NCBI RefSeq assembly: GCF_002860125.1
Contig: NZ_PGVA01000013.1
Location: 1 to 64,000 of the forward strand
Direction of reading: 5' to 3'
Source: Bacillus canaveralius
GTDB lineage: Bacteria; Bacillota; Bacilli; Bacillales; Cytobacillaceae
DNA length: 64,000 nt
The translations under genes were made by a program, and so were the position numbers. Under the pieces are notes generated by a model that had not been told where the DNA came from, did not search any database, and saw only the letters and a program-made list of their open reading frames with translations. Positions 52,663 to 61,140 of this stretch are shown in pieces (the stretch's first letter is position 1; each line of letters starts with the position of its first letter).

Positions 52663-54021
52663 CAACAATCGGTATTTATGCAATTTTTCATAAAAGGTCG
52701 ATTTACTGATTCCAAGTGCCTTGGCCGCAAGCAGCTTATCTTGTTGATATTTTGCAAGGCTTTGCTCTAAAACCAGTTTTTCAGTGTCTTCGAGAATTTC
52801 CTTCAATTTTTTCTCACCGAGCGGATAAACAGAAGAGTTTGTTATATAATCCGGCAATGCTTCCATTGTAATCGTTTCACTATTCGACAAGTACACTGAC
52901 GCTTCAATCACATTTTCGAGCTCGCGGATATTGCCGGGCCAGCTGTAGCTGTTAAGCAGCCGGACAACCCGCGCGTCGATTCCAGTGATCCTTTTTCCGG
53001 ATTTCCTGGTGATCTTTTTTATAAAAAAATCGGTTAATCCGGGAAGGTCATCCATTCTTTCACGCAGTGGCGGAATCATAAATGGAATGACATTTATCCG
53101 GTAAAATAAGTCATCACGAAACCTTTTTTCGCCGAGCATTTTTTCGAGCGGACGATTGGTTGCCGCAATAATTCTGACATCGACGGACAACGGTTTTGTG
53201 GAGCCGACCGGTTCAATTTCTTGTTCCTGCAGGGTTCGGAGCAGCTTTACCTGCATATTTCCAGGCATGTCGCCAATTTCATCAAGAAACAGCGTACCCC
53301 CGTCAGCGAGCTGGAACTTTCCCTTTTTTCCACCTTTTTTTGCGCCGGTAAATGCCCCTTCTTCATAACCGAACAGTTCCGATTCCAGCAATTGTTCAGG
53401 AATTGCCGCACAGTTCATTTTGACAAACGGCTTGTGGCTCCGGGCGCTAAGCCGGTGGATACTGTGGGCAAATAATTCTTTCCCTGTTCCGCTCTCACCT
53501 CTAATTAGAACCGAGATATCGCTTGACGCAATCATTTTAACTTTTTCTTTTAAACTGCGAATCTGCTCCGACTCTCCCAATATGTCGTCGAGGCTGTATT
53601 TCACACCGCTGTCGATTTCCTGAATATATGAATGAATTTTCGTCAACAAACTCTTCACATGGCTGTTCATTTGCATCCATTCATAGGTATCCTGAAAAAA
53701 AACCGTCCCAAAAGCGCCGATTACTTCACCATTTGAGAAGATCGGCACACGGTTGGCAATCATATAATTACCTCTAATGTACTGCAGATCAGCAATTTCC
53801 TCTTTACCCGTTTCTGCTACAATATGCATCCTTGAGTTTTCAATGACGTTAGTGACGTGCCTACCGATCACTTCATCACGATCCACCTCTAAAAACTCGC
53901 AATATTTTCTATTCATATATATAATCTTGCCGTCCCGATCAACCACAACAAGAGAACCGAAAGCGTTCTCAATTATCGTCTCAATGATATCAACCGGGAG
54001 CTCCAGCAACGGTTGTTTCAT
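52660..54021 (-). CDS. Sigma-54-dependent activator with PAS domain
   Basis: 453 residues, ATG with GGGGGAGG upstream. A PAS domain (about 10-120; VVVDRDGKIIYMNRKYCEFL) senses a signal. The AAA+ domain (about 148-385) has Walker A GESGTGKELFA, the sigma-54 contact loop GAFTGA, and Walker B GGTLFLDEIGDM. A Fis-type HTH closes the protein (AAKALGISKSTFYEKLHKY). It presumably activates the sco promoter 240 bp downstream. Confidence 0.93.
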   Translation of the reverse strand: MKQPLLELPVDIIETIIENAFGSLVVVDRDGKIIYMNRKYCEFLEVDRDEVIGRHVTNVIENSRMHIVAETGKEEIADLQYIRGNYMIANRVPIFSNGEVIGAFGTVFFQDTYEWMQMNSHVKSLLTKIHSYIQEIDSGVKYSLDDILGESEQIRSLKEKVKMIASSDISVLIRGESGTGKELFAHSIHRLSARSHKPFVKMNCAAIPEQLLESELFGYEEGAFTGAKKGGKKGKFQLADGGTLFLDEIGDMPGNMQVKLLRTLQEQEIEPVGSTKPLSVDVRIIAATNRPLEKMLGEKRFRDDLFYRINVIPFMIPPLRERMDDLPGLTDFFIKKITRKSGKRITGIDARVVRLLNSYSWPGNIRELENVIEASVYLSNSETITMEALPDYITNSSVYPLGEKKLKEILEDTEKLVLEQSLAKYQQDKLLAAKALGISKSTFYEKLHKYRLL

Positions 54022-54121
54022 TAGCCTCCCCCTATCATGAATGATGACTATATTTTATCACATTTTTCTGAATATAAATCTGCACTATTCGCTGCAGTTG
54101 GGCTGGCATCCGCGCCCCCTC

Positions 54122-54272
54122 TTTCGCGGATACTGGTCTTATCGCGGATATATCGTCCTATTTCGCAGATATATCATCTTTTTCGCGGATATATCGTCCT
54201 TTTTCACGGATATATCATCCTTTTTCGCGGATATCGTCCTTTTCGCGGATATATCATCTGTTTCGCGGATAA
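54122..54272 (-). repeat. Phased array, TATCCGCGAAA type, copy 4, inverted
   Basis: Eight copies of the reverse complement TCGCGGATA start at 54124, 54142, 54163, 54183, 54204, 54225, 54243 and 54263. The steps are 20-21 bp except two of 18. Two copies carry a substitution (TCGCAGATA, TCACGGATA). Most continue ATATC(A/G)TC. It lies between the activator start and the MFS stop. Confidence 0.92.
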
Positions 54273-54280
54273 ATCAAATC

Positions 54281-54307
54281 AGCCACCTGAAGTCCGCACA
54301 GGTGGCT
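54281..54307. terminator. Terminator hairpin
   Basis: AGCCACCTG pairs perfectly with CAGGTGGCT, 13 bp beyond the MFS stop; the T-run on that strand is weak. Confidence 0.6.
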
Positions 54308-54319
54308 AATCCTACAGTA

Positions 54320-55507
54320 TTAAGAGGCATGTACTGCCAAGTGTTTTGTTTCCTTTATTTTGCGATCATAAATAATCGTTGTGAAAATGGCGATGACAAA
54401 TAATCCGATGAGGACGGCAAACAGGATCGGCATCCCGTATAAGTCCGCCAAAATTCCGCCAAGCAATGGACCGATCATTCTGCCGCCGGTTGCTGTGCTG
54501 TTGACGACTCCCTGATAAAAGCCTTCCCGCCCTTTTGGTGCGAGGTCATGGGCAATCGTCGGGATGGCTGGCCAAACCAGCATTTCACCTACTGTCATGA
54601 TCACCATTGCAGCCGCAAATGCCGTAAATTGATCTGCTCCGGAAGCGACAATGAAAGAACTAATAAAAATAAAGATACCGATGATGATTTGCGACTTTAA
54701 CGTCTTTGCGAAATGCTTCACCATTTTATTCATAAGCGGTTGCGCAATGACAATCAGCGCACCATTGATCGTCCACAACAAGCTGTATTTCTCCAATGAA
54801 ATATTGATTTCCTGCGTATAGGCAGCAATCGTCGACTGCCATTGCACGTATCCGACCCAGCACAATAAATATCCCGCACACAGAATCAGCAAGGCATAAA
54901 GTTTTGCCTGGTTTTTAATTGGACTATTTTCATTCAGAATTGTTGTTTGGGCTGCGGGATCAGCGTTAATTCCTTTGTAGCCAAAAACAGCAATCAGTAA
55001 AAAGACGATATACATCAGTACGTTAGCGAGGAAAATTAATTGGAACGAATAAGCTGCGACGAGCCCGCCGAGAGCGGCCCCGACTGCAACACCAAGGTTT
55101 TGCGCAACATAAATCGCATTAAACGCCCTTCTTCCCCCTTCTTTCCAAACTGAGCCAGCCATGGCATACATCGATGGAAAGACAATTCCCGAACCAAAGC
55201 CTATTATGGTTAGAAAGAACACATAGAAAATCCAGCTGTGAAAAAACGTTAAGCCAATTAAAGACAAAACGGTTATGACAATTCCAAGAAGGATAGATTT
55301 ATAGCCGCCAATTTTATCAAAAAGGCTGCCGCCGTATAAATTCCCGACCACACTTGCTGCTGCGTTAAGCATCAGCACAATTCCGGCAACCGACAGGGAT
55401 TTGCCTAAATGGTCATGAATATAGATGGTATTTAAAGGCCATAAAAAAGAAGAGCCTGTTACATTCACTGCCATTCCGATAACAAGAAGCCATAATGGAC
55501 GCGGCAT
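54320..55507 (-). CDS. MFS transporter
   Basis: 395 residues, ATG with AAAGGAG upstream. Twelve transmembrane helices. The A-motif-like loop GGSLFDKIGGYKSI lies after helix 2. FYQGVVNSTATGGRMIGPLLGG is near helix 11. It belongs to the drug:proton antiporter branch (multidrug exporters such as YttB or MdtG types); the substrate cannot be told. Single gene flanked by two repeat arrays. Confidence 0.85.
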   Translation of the reverse strand: MPRPLWLLVIGMAVNVTGSSFLWPLNTIYIHDHLGKSLSVAGIVLMLNAAASVVGNLYGGSLFDKIGGYKSILLGIVITVLSLIGLTFFHSWIFYVFFLTIIGFGSGIVFPSMYAMAGSVWKEGGRRAFNAIYVAQNLGVAVGAALGGLVAAYSFQLIFLANVLMYIVFLLIAVFGYKGINADPAAQTTILNENSPIKNQAKLYALLILCAGYLLCWVGYVQWQSTIAAYTQEINISLEKYSLLWTINGALIVIAQPLMNKMVKHFAKTLKSQIIIGIFIFISSFIVASGADQFTAFAAAMVIMTVGEMLVWPAIPTIAHDLAPKGREGFYQGVVNSTATGGRMIGPLLGGILADLYGMPILFAVLIGLFVIAIFTTIIYDRKIKETKHLAVHAS

Positions 55508-55610
55508 GAAAAACGCTCCTTTTCATAAAAGTATTTCGAACACCAGAATAATTCTAGTGCTTTTTAGGAAACTGAGCAATACATTTTCGCACCCATTTTT
55601 GAAATATCAA

Positions 55611-55848
55611 TGTCCTTCATCGAGGTAATGAAGGACAACATTGGGTGATTTACCTTGGGAAATGTCCTTCATCCAGGTAATGAACGACAAAACTGTGTAA
55701 TTTACCTTGGGAAATGTGCTTCATCCAGGTAATGAAGCACAACATTGGCTGATTTACCTTAGGAAAAGTCCTTCATCCAGGTAATGAAGCACAACATTGG
55801 GTGATTAACCTTCGGAAGTGTCCTTCATCCAGGTAATGAGGGACAACA
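55611..55848 (+). repeat. 52-bp tandem array with hairpin units
   Basis: Five units begin at 55611, 55663, 55715, 55767 and 55819, exactly 52 bp apart. Each contains GTCCTTCATCCAGGTAATGAAGGAC, split here as arms CCTTCAT and ATGAAGG around CCAGGTA, followed by CAACATTGGGTGATTTACCTT. In unit three both arms changed together (GTGCTTCAT with ATGAAGCAC), keeping the pairing; units two and four have one mismatch and unit five a wobble pair. A second inverted pair AGGTAA/TTACCT links the two halves of each unit. No gene reads through it. Confidence 0.93.
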
Positions 55849-55853
55849 CGAAG

Positions 55854-56120
55854 ATGCCCGAATCAATCGCCAGCGCGATCCTCTTTGACCAATCGATTGT
55901 CAATTACCGCCCGATGCTGGCAACGAAACAAAAACCTGTTCTCCTCTGTTTTGGCAGAGAGGAAAAGTTGATCCCTGTTGCCGCCGGGGAGTATTTACAT
56001 GAGCATATCGCGAATTCCGAGCTGATTATTTTTGAAAATAGCTGCCATTGCCCGTTTCTTGAAGAGACAGATCTTTTCAACAAGACGGTCGATGAGTTTC
56101 TTTTCAAGCTTAATCAATAA
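55854..56120 (+). pseudogene. Alpha/beta hydrolase fragment (C-terminal)
   Basis: About 88 residues. KPVLLCFGREEKLIPVAAGE and NSCHCPFLEETDLFN are the late acid and histidine segments of a small alpha/beta hydrolase. The nucleophile region and everything before it are missing, and no ribosome binding site precedes the ATG. The lost 5' part abuts the 52-bp array, which may have been involved. Confidence 0.7.
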
Positions 56121-56154
56121 TTCTCCTTATTTTGCATGTAAATTAACAAAAAAA

Positions 56155-56200
56155 TGGGCCGAGCCAAACGTCACCCAATGTGACTTTTTGGCTTGCCCTT
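56155..56200. terminator. Terminator hairpin
   Basis: GGGCCGAGCCAAA pairs with TTTTGGCTTGCCC over an inner TCAC/GTGA stem. Confidence 0.75.
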
Positions 56201-56213
56201 TACGATAGGAAAA

Positions 56214-56666
56214 TTAATGGAACTCAACATCAATTTTTTTCTGATCTCCGTTTTGGTCATTTAATTTAGGCATGCGAATATCGAGGATACCGTTCTTGTA
56301 CGTTGCTTTCGCATCACCTTCTGTGGAAACACGGGAAGGTAAACTGATCGTACGCTGGAAGCGTCCGGAAAAGCGTTCTTTCCGGTGGATATTCTCTTCC
56401 TTGACTTCATTTTCCCGGCTTATTGTGCCGCTAATCGAAAGAACATTCGTATCAATATTGATATTCACATCTTCTTTCTTTTCCAGGCCCGGAATATCAC
56501 ATGTAGCAACCACTTCATGTTCCGTTTCATACACATCGATTTTCGGAACGCCAAAGTCATGATTGAAACCAGTTGTAAGCGAAGGAAAATCGGAAGAGAA
56601 GAAGTGATTTAATTCTCTTCTCATATTATTAAGATGCCGAAATGGTTCAAATGGAATTAACGACAT
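56214..56666 (-). CDS. Hsp20/alpha-crystallin small heat shock protein
   Basis: 150 residues from ATG 56666, with GGAGG at 8 bp. The alpha-crystallin domain (about 40-135) begins PKIDVYETEHEVVATCDIPG and ends KATYKNGILDIRMPK with the G-x-L motif. Such chaperones hold unfolding proteins. The N-terminus FEPFRHLNNMRREL is typical. Monocistronic. Confidence 0.93.
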   Translation of the reverse strand: MSLIPFEPFRHLNNMRRELNHFFSSDFPSLTTGFNHDFGVPKIDVYETEHEVVATCDIPGLEKKEDVNINIDTNVLSISGTISRENEVKEENIHRKERFSGRFQRTISLPSRVSTEGDAKATYKNGILDIRMPKLNDQNGDQKKIDVEFH

Positions 56667-56720
56667 AGTTATCGCCTCCGATAAGAAACTATCTTTCACA
56701 AGTAGATTTCCTTATTGATA

Positions 56721-56891
56721 TCACAAAGGATTAACTGGTGTTTCACTTGATTCTGCTCTTTTCATCAGATCGGGTAAATTGTTTCTGTTGTCGACCTTGA
56801 TTGTCCTGGTTGCCTGGAGACCCGTCTTTTTAAATTCTTTTTGAAGGAAGCGTTCGATTGCTCTGCGTCTGCGTCCTGCTTTTGTAGCCAT
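56721..56891 (-). CDS. Small basic protein, unknown
   Basis: 56 residues from ATG with GGAGG 8 bp upstream. The N-terminus is very basic (ATKAGRRRRAIERFLQKEFK), the rest polar (TIKVDNRNNLPDLMKRAE). No family recognised. The start, clear ribosome binding site and use of the gap between Hsp20 and the zinc-ribbon gene, all on one strand, support it. Confidence 0.65.
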   Translation of the reverse strand: MATKAGRRRRAIERFLQKEFKKTGLQATRTIKVDNRNNLPDLMKRAESSETPVNPL

Positions 56892-56945
56892 CTTTGAATC
56901 CTCCTTTTTGAATCCGTATGAAAAATAAGCAGTTTTTGTTACAAC

Positions 56946-57131
56946 TTAAAACTTGTCCTCATATTCTCTGAGATCATCTCTGTCGTAAAAATAGGGGTCG
57001 TAATCGTATTCGTTCATGTATAGATAATCGATGTAAGCCTCTTCCACAGCTGCCCTGCACGTTGTACAGTAAGGACGGTCTCTCTGCCAGAAAGCGAGTT
57101 CTTTACCGCAATAAATACACGCATCTGTCAT
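56946..57131 (-). CDS. Small zinc-ribbon-like protein
   Basis: 61 residues. Two CxxC pairs (CIYCGKE and YCTTCRAA), 15 residues apart, form a likely zinc knuckle. The C-terminal half is rich in Tyr and Asp (YIDYLYMNEYDYDPYFYDRDD). No named family. A possible operon with the small basic gene downstream (54 bp gap). Confidence 0.7.
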   Translation of the reverse strand: MTDACIYCGKELAFWQRDRPYCTTCRAAVEEAYIDYLYMNEYDYDPYFYDRDDLREYEDKF

Positions 57132-57444
57132 ACCTATCCCCTCCCAACAGAATTGGAATAACTTTTTACACTTTTAATATAAGAAAAGACAAATCAGCTT
57201 TCAACATCAAAAATAATCGATTATGCTGTCTATCTTTTTATTTTTCCGCGTTTTGTCCATAAAAATGGTTCATTTCTCAGATTTTCTTGGTTTTTCAGCG
57301 GTTTTTAAGCTGCTACATAACATTGTTATGCCGGTCCCATCTTGAAGAATACTCCGTAATAGCAGGATTTTCATTTGGATAAAGAAAGACATCATGCTAC
57401 AATTTTTCTTATGTATATTGTACTTGACGGAGGTTGAGCTAAGG
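57132..57444. other. Intergenic between divergent genes
   Basis: About 310 bp of upstream sequence for the zinc-ribbon and ytqA genes. I see no repeat, RNA structure or extra gene. Confidence 0.5.
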
Positions 57445-58404
57445 TTGATTCAGAATAGCCGATTTTTCTATTCAGCTGATGATAAACGCTACCATACTTG
57501 GAATTACCATTTACGACAAACATTTGGACATAAAGTTTTCAAGGTTGCTTTAGATGCTGGCTTTGATTGCCCGAATCGGGACGGGACGGTTGCGCATGGA
57601 GGCTGCACATTTTGCAGTGTAGCCGGTTCCGGTGACTTTGCCGGAAACAGGGCCGAGGATATTGAAACACAGTTTTTCAAAATCAAAGAAAAAATGCACC
57701 ACAAATGGAAAGACGGCAAGTATATGGCGTATTTTCAGGCATTCACGAATACACACGCCCCTGTTGAGGTATTAAGGGAAAAGTTCGAGGCAGCACTTCA
57801 GCAAGATGGGGTTGTCGGGCTTTCGATCGCAACAAGGCCTGATTGTCTCCCGGACAATGTTGTAGAGTACCTGGCAGAATTGAATGAAAGAACTTATTTG
57901 TGGGTTGAGCTTGGTTTACAGACGGTGCATGAACGGACAGCGCTTTTAATTAACCGCGCCCATAACTTTCAATGCTACAAGGACGGTGTTGCCAAGCTGA
58001 GAAAGCATGGAATTCGCATCTGCTCACATATTATTAATGGCCTTCCCCTTGAAACACCGGAAATGATGATGATAACAGCGGAGGAAGTAGCCAAGTTGAA
58101 TGTGCAGGGAATAAAAATTCACCTGCTTCATTTGCTTAAAGGAACGCCAATGGTGAAGCAATATGAAAAAGGAATGCTCGAATTTCTGCCGTTCAACGAT
58201 TACGTAAACTTGGTTTGTGACCAGCTCGAGATGTTACCACCTGAAATGATTGTCCATCGAATCACAGGGGACGGCCCGATTGACTTGATGATCGGACCGA
58301 TGTGGAGCGTCAATAAATGGGAAGTGTTAAATTCAATTGATACGGAACTAAAGCGCCGGAACAGCTGGCAGGGCAAGCTCTATCAAACAGTGAAAGTGCT
58401 TTAG
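57445..58404 (+). CDS. ytqA: Radical SAM protein YtqA (proposed MnmL)
   Basis: About 319 residues from TTG 57445, with GGAGG 11 bp upstream; an ATG at 57394 would add 17 hydrophobic residues not typical of the family. TIGR01212-type radical SAM: CPNRDGTVAHGGCTFC holds the three iron-sulfur cysteines in spaced form. VGLSIATRPDCLPD and WVELGLQTVHERT are barrel segments. I recall it being proposed to act in mnm5s2U34 tRNA modification in Gram-positives with YtqB; the two genes lie together here too (39 bp apart). Confidence 0.88.
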   Translation: MIQNSRFFYSADDKRYHTWNYHLRQTFGHKVFKVALDAGFDCPNRDGTVAHGGCTFCSVAGSGDFAGNRAEDIETQFFKIKEKMHHKWKDGKYMAYFQAFTNTHAPVEVLREKFEAALQQDGVVGLSIATRPDCLPDNVVEYLAELNERTYLWVELGLQTVHERTALLINRAHNFQCYKDGVAKLRKHGIRICSHIINGLPLETPEMMMITAEEVAKLNVQGIKIHLLHLLKGTPMVKQYEKGMLEFLPFNDYVNLVCDQLEMLPPEMIVHRITGDGPIDLMIGPMWSVNKWEVLNSIDTELKRRNSWQGKLYQTVKVL

Positions 58405-58443
58405 TATCATGCCCTTGATCCGAAAAGTCGCATTGGAGGGTTA

Positions 58444-59019
58444 ATGATGAAGCTTGAACGAATTTTGCCATTTGCGAAAACTTTATTGATTAGTGCGGTT
58501 CAGCCGGGGGACATCGTTGTAGATGCAACGCTTGGCAACGGACACGATGCACTTTTTTTGGCAAATCTTGTCGGTCCTGAGGGAAGGGTTTACGGTTTTG
58601 ATATTCAGCAGAACGCGATTCTTGCAAGCAAAGCGAGGCTTGCTGAGCATGACTTGCTTGACCGTGCCACCCTGTTTCATAAAGGTCACCAGCATATAAT
58701 CGACGCCATTCCGGCCGCCGATCATGGAAGAATTACAGGCGCCATCTTCAATTTGGGTTATTTACCGGGCGGCGATAAAGAAATTGTTACCCGGCCAGAG
58801 ACAACCATTGCATCTGTCGAACAATTGCTTGAGATTATCGCACCTGAGGGGATCATCGTTCTTGTTATTTATCACGGACATCAGGAAGGGGGGGTTGAAC
58901 GCGACAAACTTCTTCAATACTTGCAGGAGCTTGATCAAAATATCGCCCACGTGCTTCAATATCGATTTATCAACCAAAAGAATAATCCCCCTTTTATCAT
59001 TGCCATCGAAAAAAGGTAG
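58444..59019 (+). CDS. mnmM: tRNA methyltransferase MnmM (YtqB)
   Basis: 191 residues. Class I Rossmann methyltransferase: VVDATLGNGHDALFLANLVG is the SAM motif, VYGFDIQQNAI the acidic loop, FNLGYLPGGDK the catalytic segment, and YHGHQEGGVERD a family mark. MnmM methylates the nm5s2U at the wobble position of tRNA in bacteria lacking MnmC. Second gene of the ytqAB unit, closed by a terminator. Confidence 0.9.
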   Translation: MMKLERILPFAKTLLISAVQPGDIVVDATLGNGHDALFLANLVGPEGRVYGFDIQQNAILASKARLAEHDLLDRATLFHKGHQHIIDAIPAADHGRITGAIFNLGYLPGGDKEIVTRPETTIASVEQLLEIIAPEGIIVLVIYHGHQEGGVERDKLLQYLQELDQNIAHVLQYRFINQKNNPPFIIAIEKR

Positions 59020-59020
59020 C

Positions 59021-59056
59021 AAAAAACGGAGCATGAAATCATCTGCTCCGTTTTTA
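59021..59056. terminator. Bidirectional terminator
   Basis: AAAACGGAGCA pairs with TGCTCCGTTTT; shared by mnmM and ytpB. Confidence 0.9.
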
Positions 59057-59064
59057 CATTCATA

Positions 59065-60165
59065 TTAAAGCTTATTTAATAAGGATCGCATTAAACCGAT
59101 CGGCATCCACTTTTGCATCATTCGATATGCTCTGCCGTTTATGTAAAAAAAGAAACTGACTGACCCGCCCTTTTTTATCATTGCCTTTGCAAGCTTGCGG
59201 ACACGCTTCTGCTGCCGGACCTTTTCGTCCGATAGATAGACTCCCAGCAGCCCCCTATTGATCAATTGATGGAAGCGTTTATGGGGAAGATTATCTGTAT
59301 GACGATCTGCCTCGCTCAGGAAATGCTCCAATCTGCTGAACATTTTTTCTTGATCATCATAATAAAAGCAAAAATTTAAATCGCCGCCGGCAAGGTCCTC
59401 TTCCTGGTCAATGAAATAGTCGAGTAGTATATGCAATCCTTGTATGTACGGGAAGTACCCGTTTTTGATAATATCTGCATCTTCAGCACGGAAACCCGCG
59501 CTCATTGCATAGGAGATTAAACAAAAAATACCGAGCGTGGAACCTGAGCACGCAGAAAACTCATACCATTCCATTTCGGGCATTGCGCCCTTGTGATCGT
59601 CAAACCATATTTGCAGGCGTTCCACTCTTTCATCAACTGCGACGTGTTTATGAATTTGCAAATCACAATAATAACGGCACAATTCAAGCAAATGTGATTT
59701 TATAAGTGAATAATTTCTGCTATTGGAAAGCACTTCACGACACGTCCCGGCAAGGTCGGCCAGGTAATTGCCATCGTCCTGGTCTTGTCTTAGACGATAA
59801 TAGTTTTTCGGTTCTGCCCCGATCGTTAACGCATCTGCCATCGATTCATGCAAAGCCTGGAAATCAGCAGGATCGAGCGAGGTGCTTCGGTCACAAAGGT
59901 TATCCAAGTAATCGCTGATCGTTTGATAAGCCACTATAAATCGAATCGCTTCTTTATAATTTTCCTTTGCAAGCAAAGCCAGAATTGCGCCGCCCTCACA
60001 ATGAAATGTTTTGTGTTGGATGCTTGCGAGTGCCTGTTTACGCAGTTCCTGATTGGGGATGCTAGCAGCCCGCTCCTTCCAATAGTTCAGCTCTTTATGT
60101 ACTACCGGAAATACTTTTCTGTACACTTTTGACATTAAGCTGAGCGGCTCGATAGGAATCGACAT
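59065..60165 (-). CDS. ytpB: Tetraprenyl-beta-curcumene synthase YtpB (DUF2600)
   Basis: 366 residues. All-helical DUF2600 protein with the aspartate-rich motif TISDYLDNLCDRSTSLD (about 80-96), the class IB terpene synthase signature. In B. subtilis YtpB cyclises tetraprenyl diphosphate to tetraprenyl-beta-curcumene, a precursor of sesquarterpenes of spores and membranes. It overlaps in operon with ytpA, 14 bp upstream. Confidence 0.92.
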   Translation of the reverse strand: MSIPIEPLSLMSKVYRKVFPVVHKELNYWKERAASIPNQELRKQALASIQHKTFHCEGGAILALLAKENYKEAIRFIVAYQTISDYLDNLCDRSTSLDPADFQALHESMADALTIGAEPKNYYRLRQDQDDGNYLADLAGTCREVLSNSRNYSLIKSHLLELCRYYCDLQIHKHVAVDERVERLQIWFDDHKGAMPEMEWYEFSACSGSTLGIFCLISYAMSAGFRAEDADIIKNGYFPYIQGLHILLDYFIDQEEDLAGGDLNFCFYYDDQEKMFSRLEHFLSEADRHTDNLPHKRFHQLINRGLLGVYLSDEKVRQQKRVRKLAKAMIKKGGSVSFFFYINGRAYRMMQKWMPIGLMRSLLNKL

Positions 60166-60179
60166 TTCTTCACCCTCCG

Positions 60180-60983
60180 TTAAACCAGATAGCCAATCAC
60201 CTTTAATTGGCTGATCACGAAATCCTTCGCATATTCAAACACATCTTCACGTTCCGGTTCATTAAAAATTTCATGGTAACAGTTTGGCCATTCTTTAAAT
60301 CGTTTTTCGGAAAGGGGAACTTGATTAAACCAATCCTTAACGTTGGCCTTGTTGACTATTTTGTCATTCCCGGCTTGCATGACAAGCATCGGAATATCCT
60401 GGGTTGCTTCCATATTTTCATATACTTCCTTCATCGCACTTATCATTTCGCGATACCATCTTACCGACACTTTTGTGATATAAAGAGAATCATTTAAATC
60501 GGCATCGCGGACGTCCTCATTACGTGTTGCCATGTCGACCGTTAACCCGGAATCAATCCGAAAGGAAGGAACGATAAGATTCAAACCGAGGGAAATTGCA
60601 TTCAGCATTTTTGACGGGTATTCGACAAGCCCAAGGCAAGGCGATGATAAAATCACTCCGGCGATATTCAATTCCACTTCCTGCAGAAGTTTGATCGAGA
60701 TAAGCCCGCCGAGGCTGTGTCCGACAAGAAACACCGGCAGATTAAATTGGTAGGCTGCCTGTATCCAATCCTTTACTTCTGTTAAATATTCATCGAAGGA
60801 ATCGATATGCCCCCGTCTCGATCTTGTTGTCATCCCCTGACCGGGAAGATCGCCCATGATTACGTGAAAGCCTGATAAACGCCACATCTCAATTAGCCAG
60901 CCATAGCGGCGGTGATGTTCCATAGCCCCATGAACCATCACTATAACTGCTTTTGCTTCTCCTTCAGCTTCCCATTTCCACAT
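60180..60983 (-). CDS. ytpA: Alpha/beta hydrolase, lysophospholipase YtpA
   Basis: 267 residues. VMVHGAMEHHRRYG is the oxyanion region, LVGHSLGGLISIK the nucleophile elbow, AGNDKIVN the acid and CYHEIFNE the histidine. YtpA is linked to synthesis of the lysophospholipid antibiotic bacilysocin in B. subtilis. The ATG has AGGAGG upstream. First gene of the ytpA-ytpB unit. Confidence 0.92.
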   Translation of the reverse strand: MWKWEAEGEAKAVIVMVHGAMEHHRRYGWLIEMWRLSGFHVIMGDLPGQGMTTRSRRGHIDSFDEYLTEVKDWIQAAYQFNLPVFLVGHSLGGLISIKLLQEVELNIAGVILSSPCLGLVEYPSKMLNAISLGLNLIVPSFRIDSGLTVDMATRNEDVRDADLNDSLYITKVSVRWYREMISAMKEVYENMEATQDIPMLVMQAGNDKIVNKANVKDWFNQVPLSEKRFKEWPNCYHEIFNEPEREDVFEYAKDFVISQLKVIGYLV

Positions 60984-61140
60984 ACAATCTTCCTCCTGTA
61001 ACTAACAATAAATAATTTCGCCCATAGGTCTATTTGAAATATATCATATTCTCCGGTAAATACCGTTAAAAATGCTTTGAGACAAACTTTAAAACTTTCG
61101 GTAAAATCAAATTGTAAGATAACAGTAAAGGAGAATGAAC

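Noticed and set aside
20087-54272. Possible CRISPR arrays
   Set aside because: Repeats are only 9-11 nt and spacers 10-12 nt, spacers recur in type, and no cas gene is present in the window.
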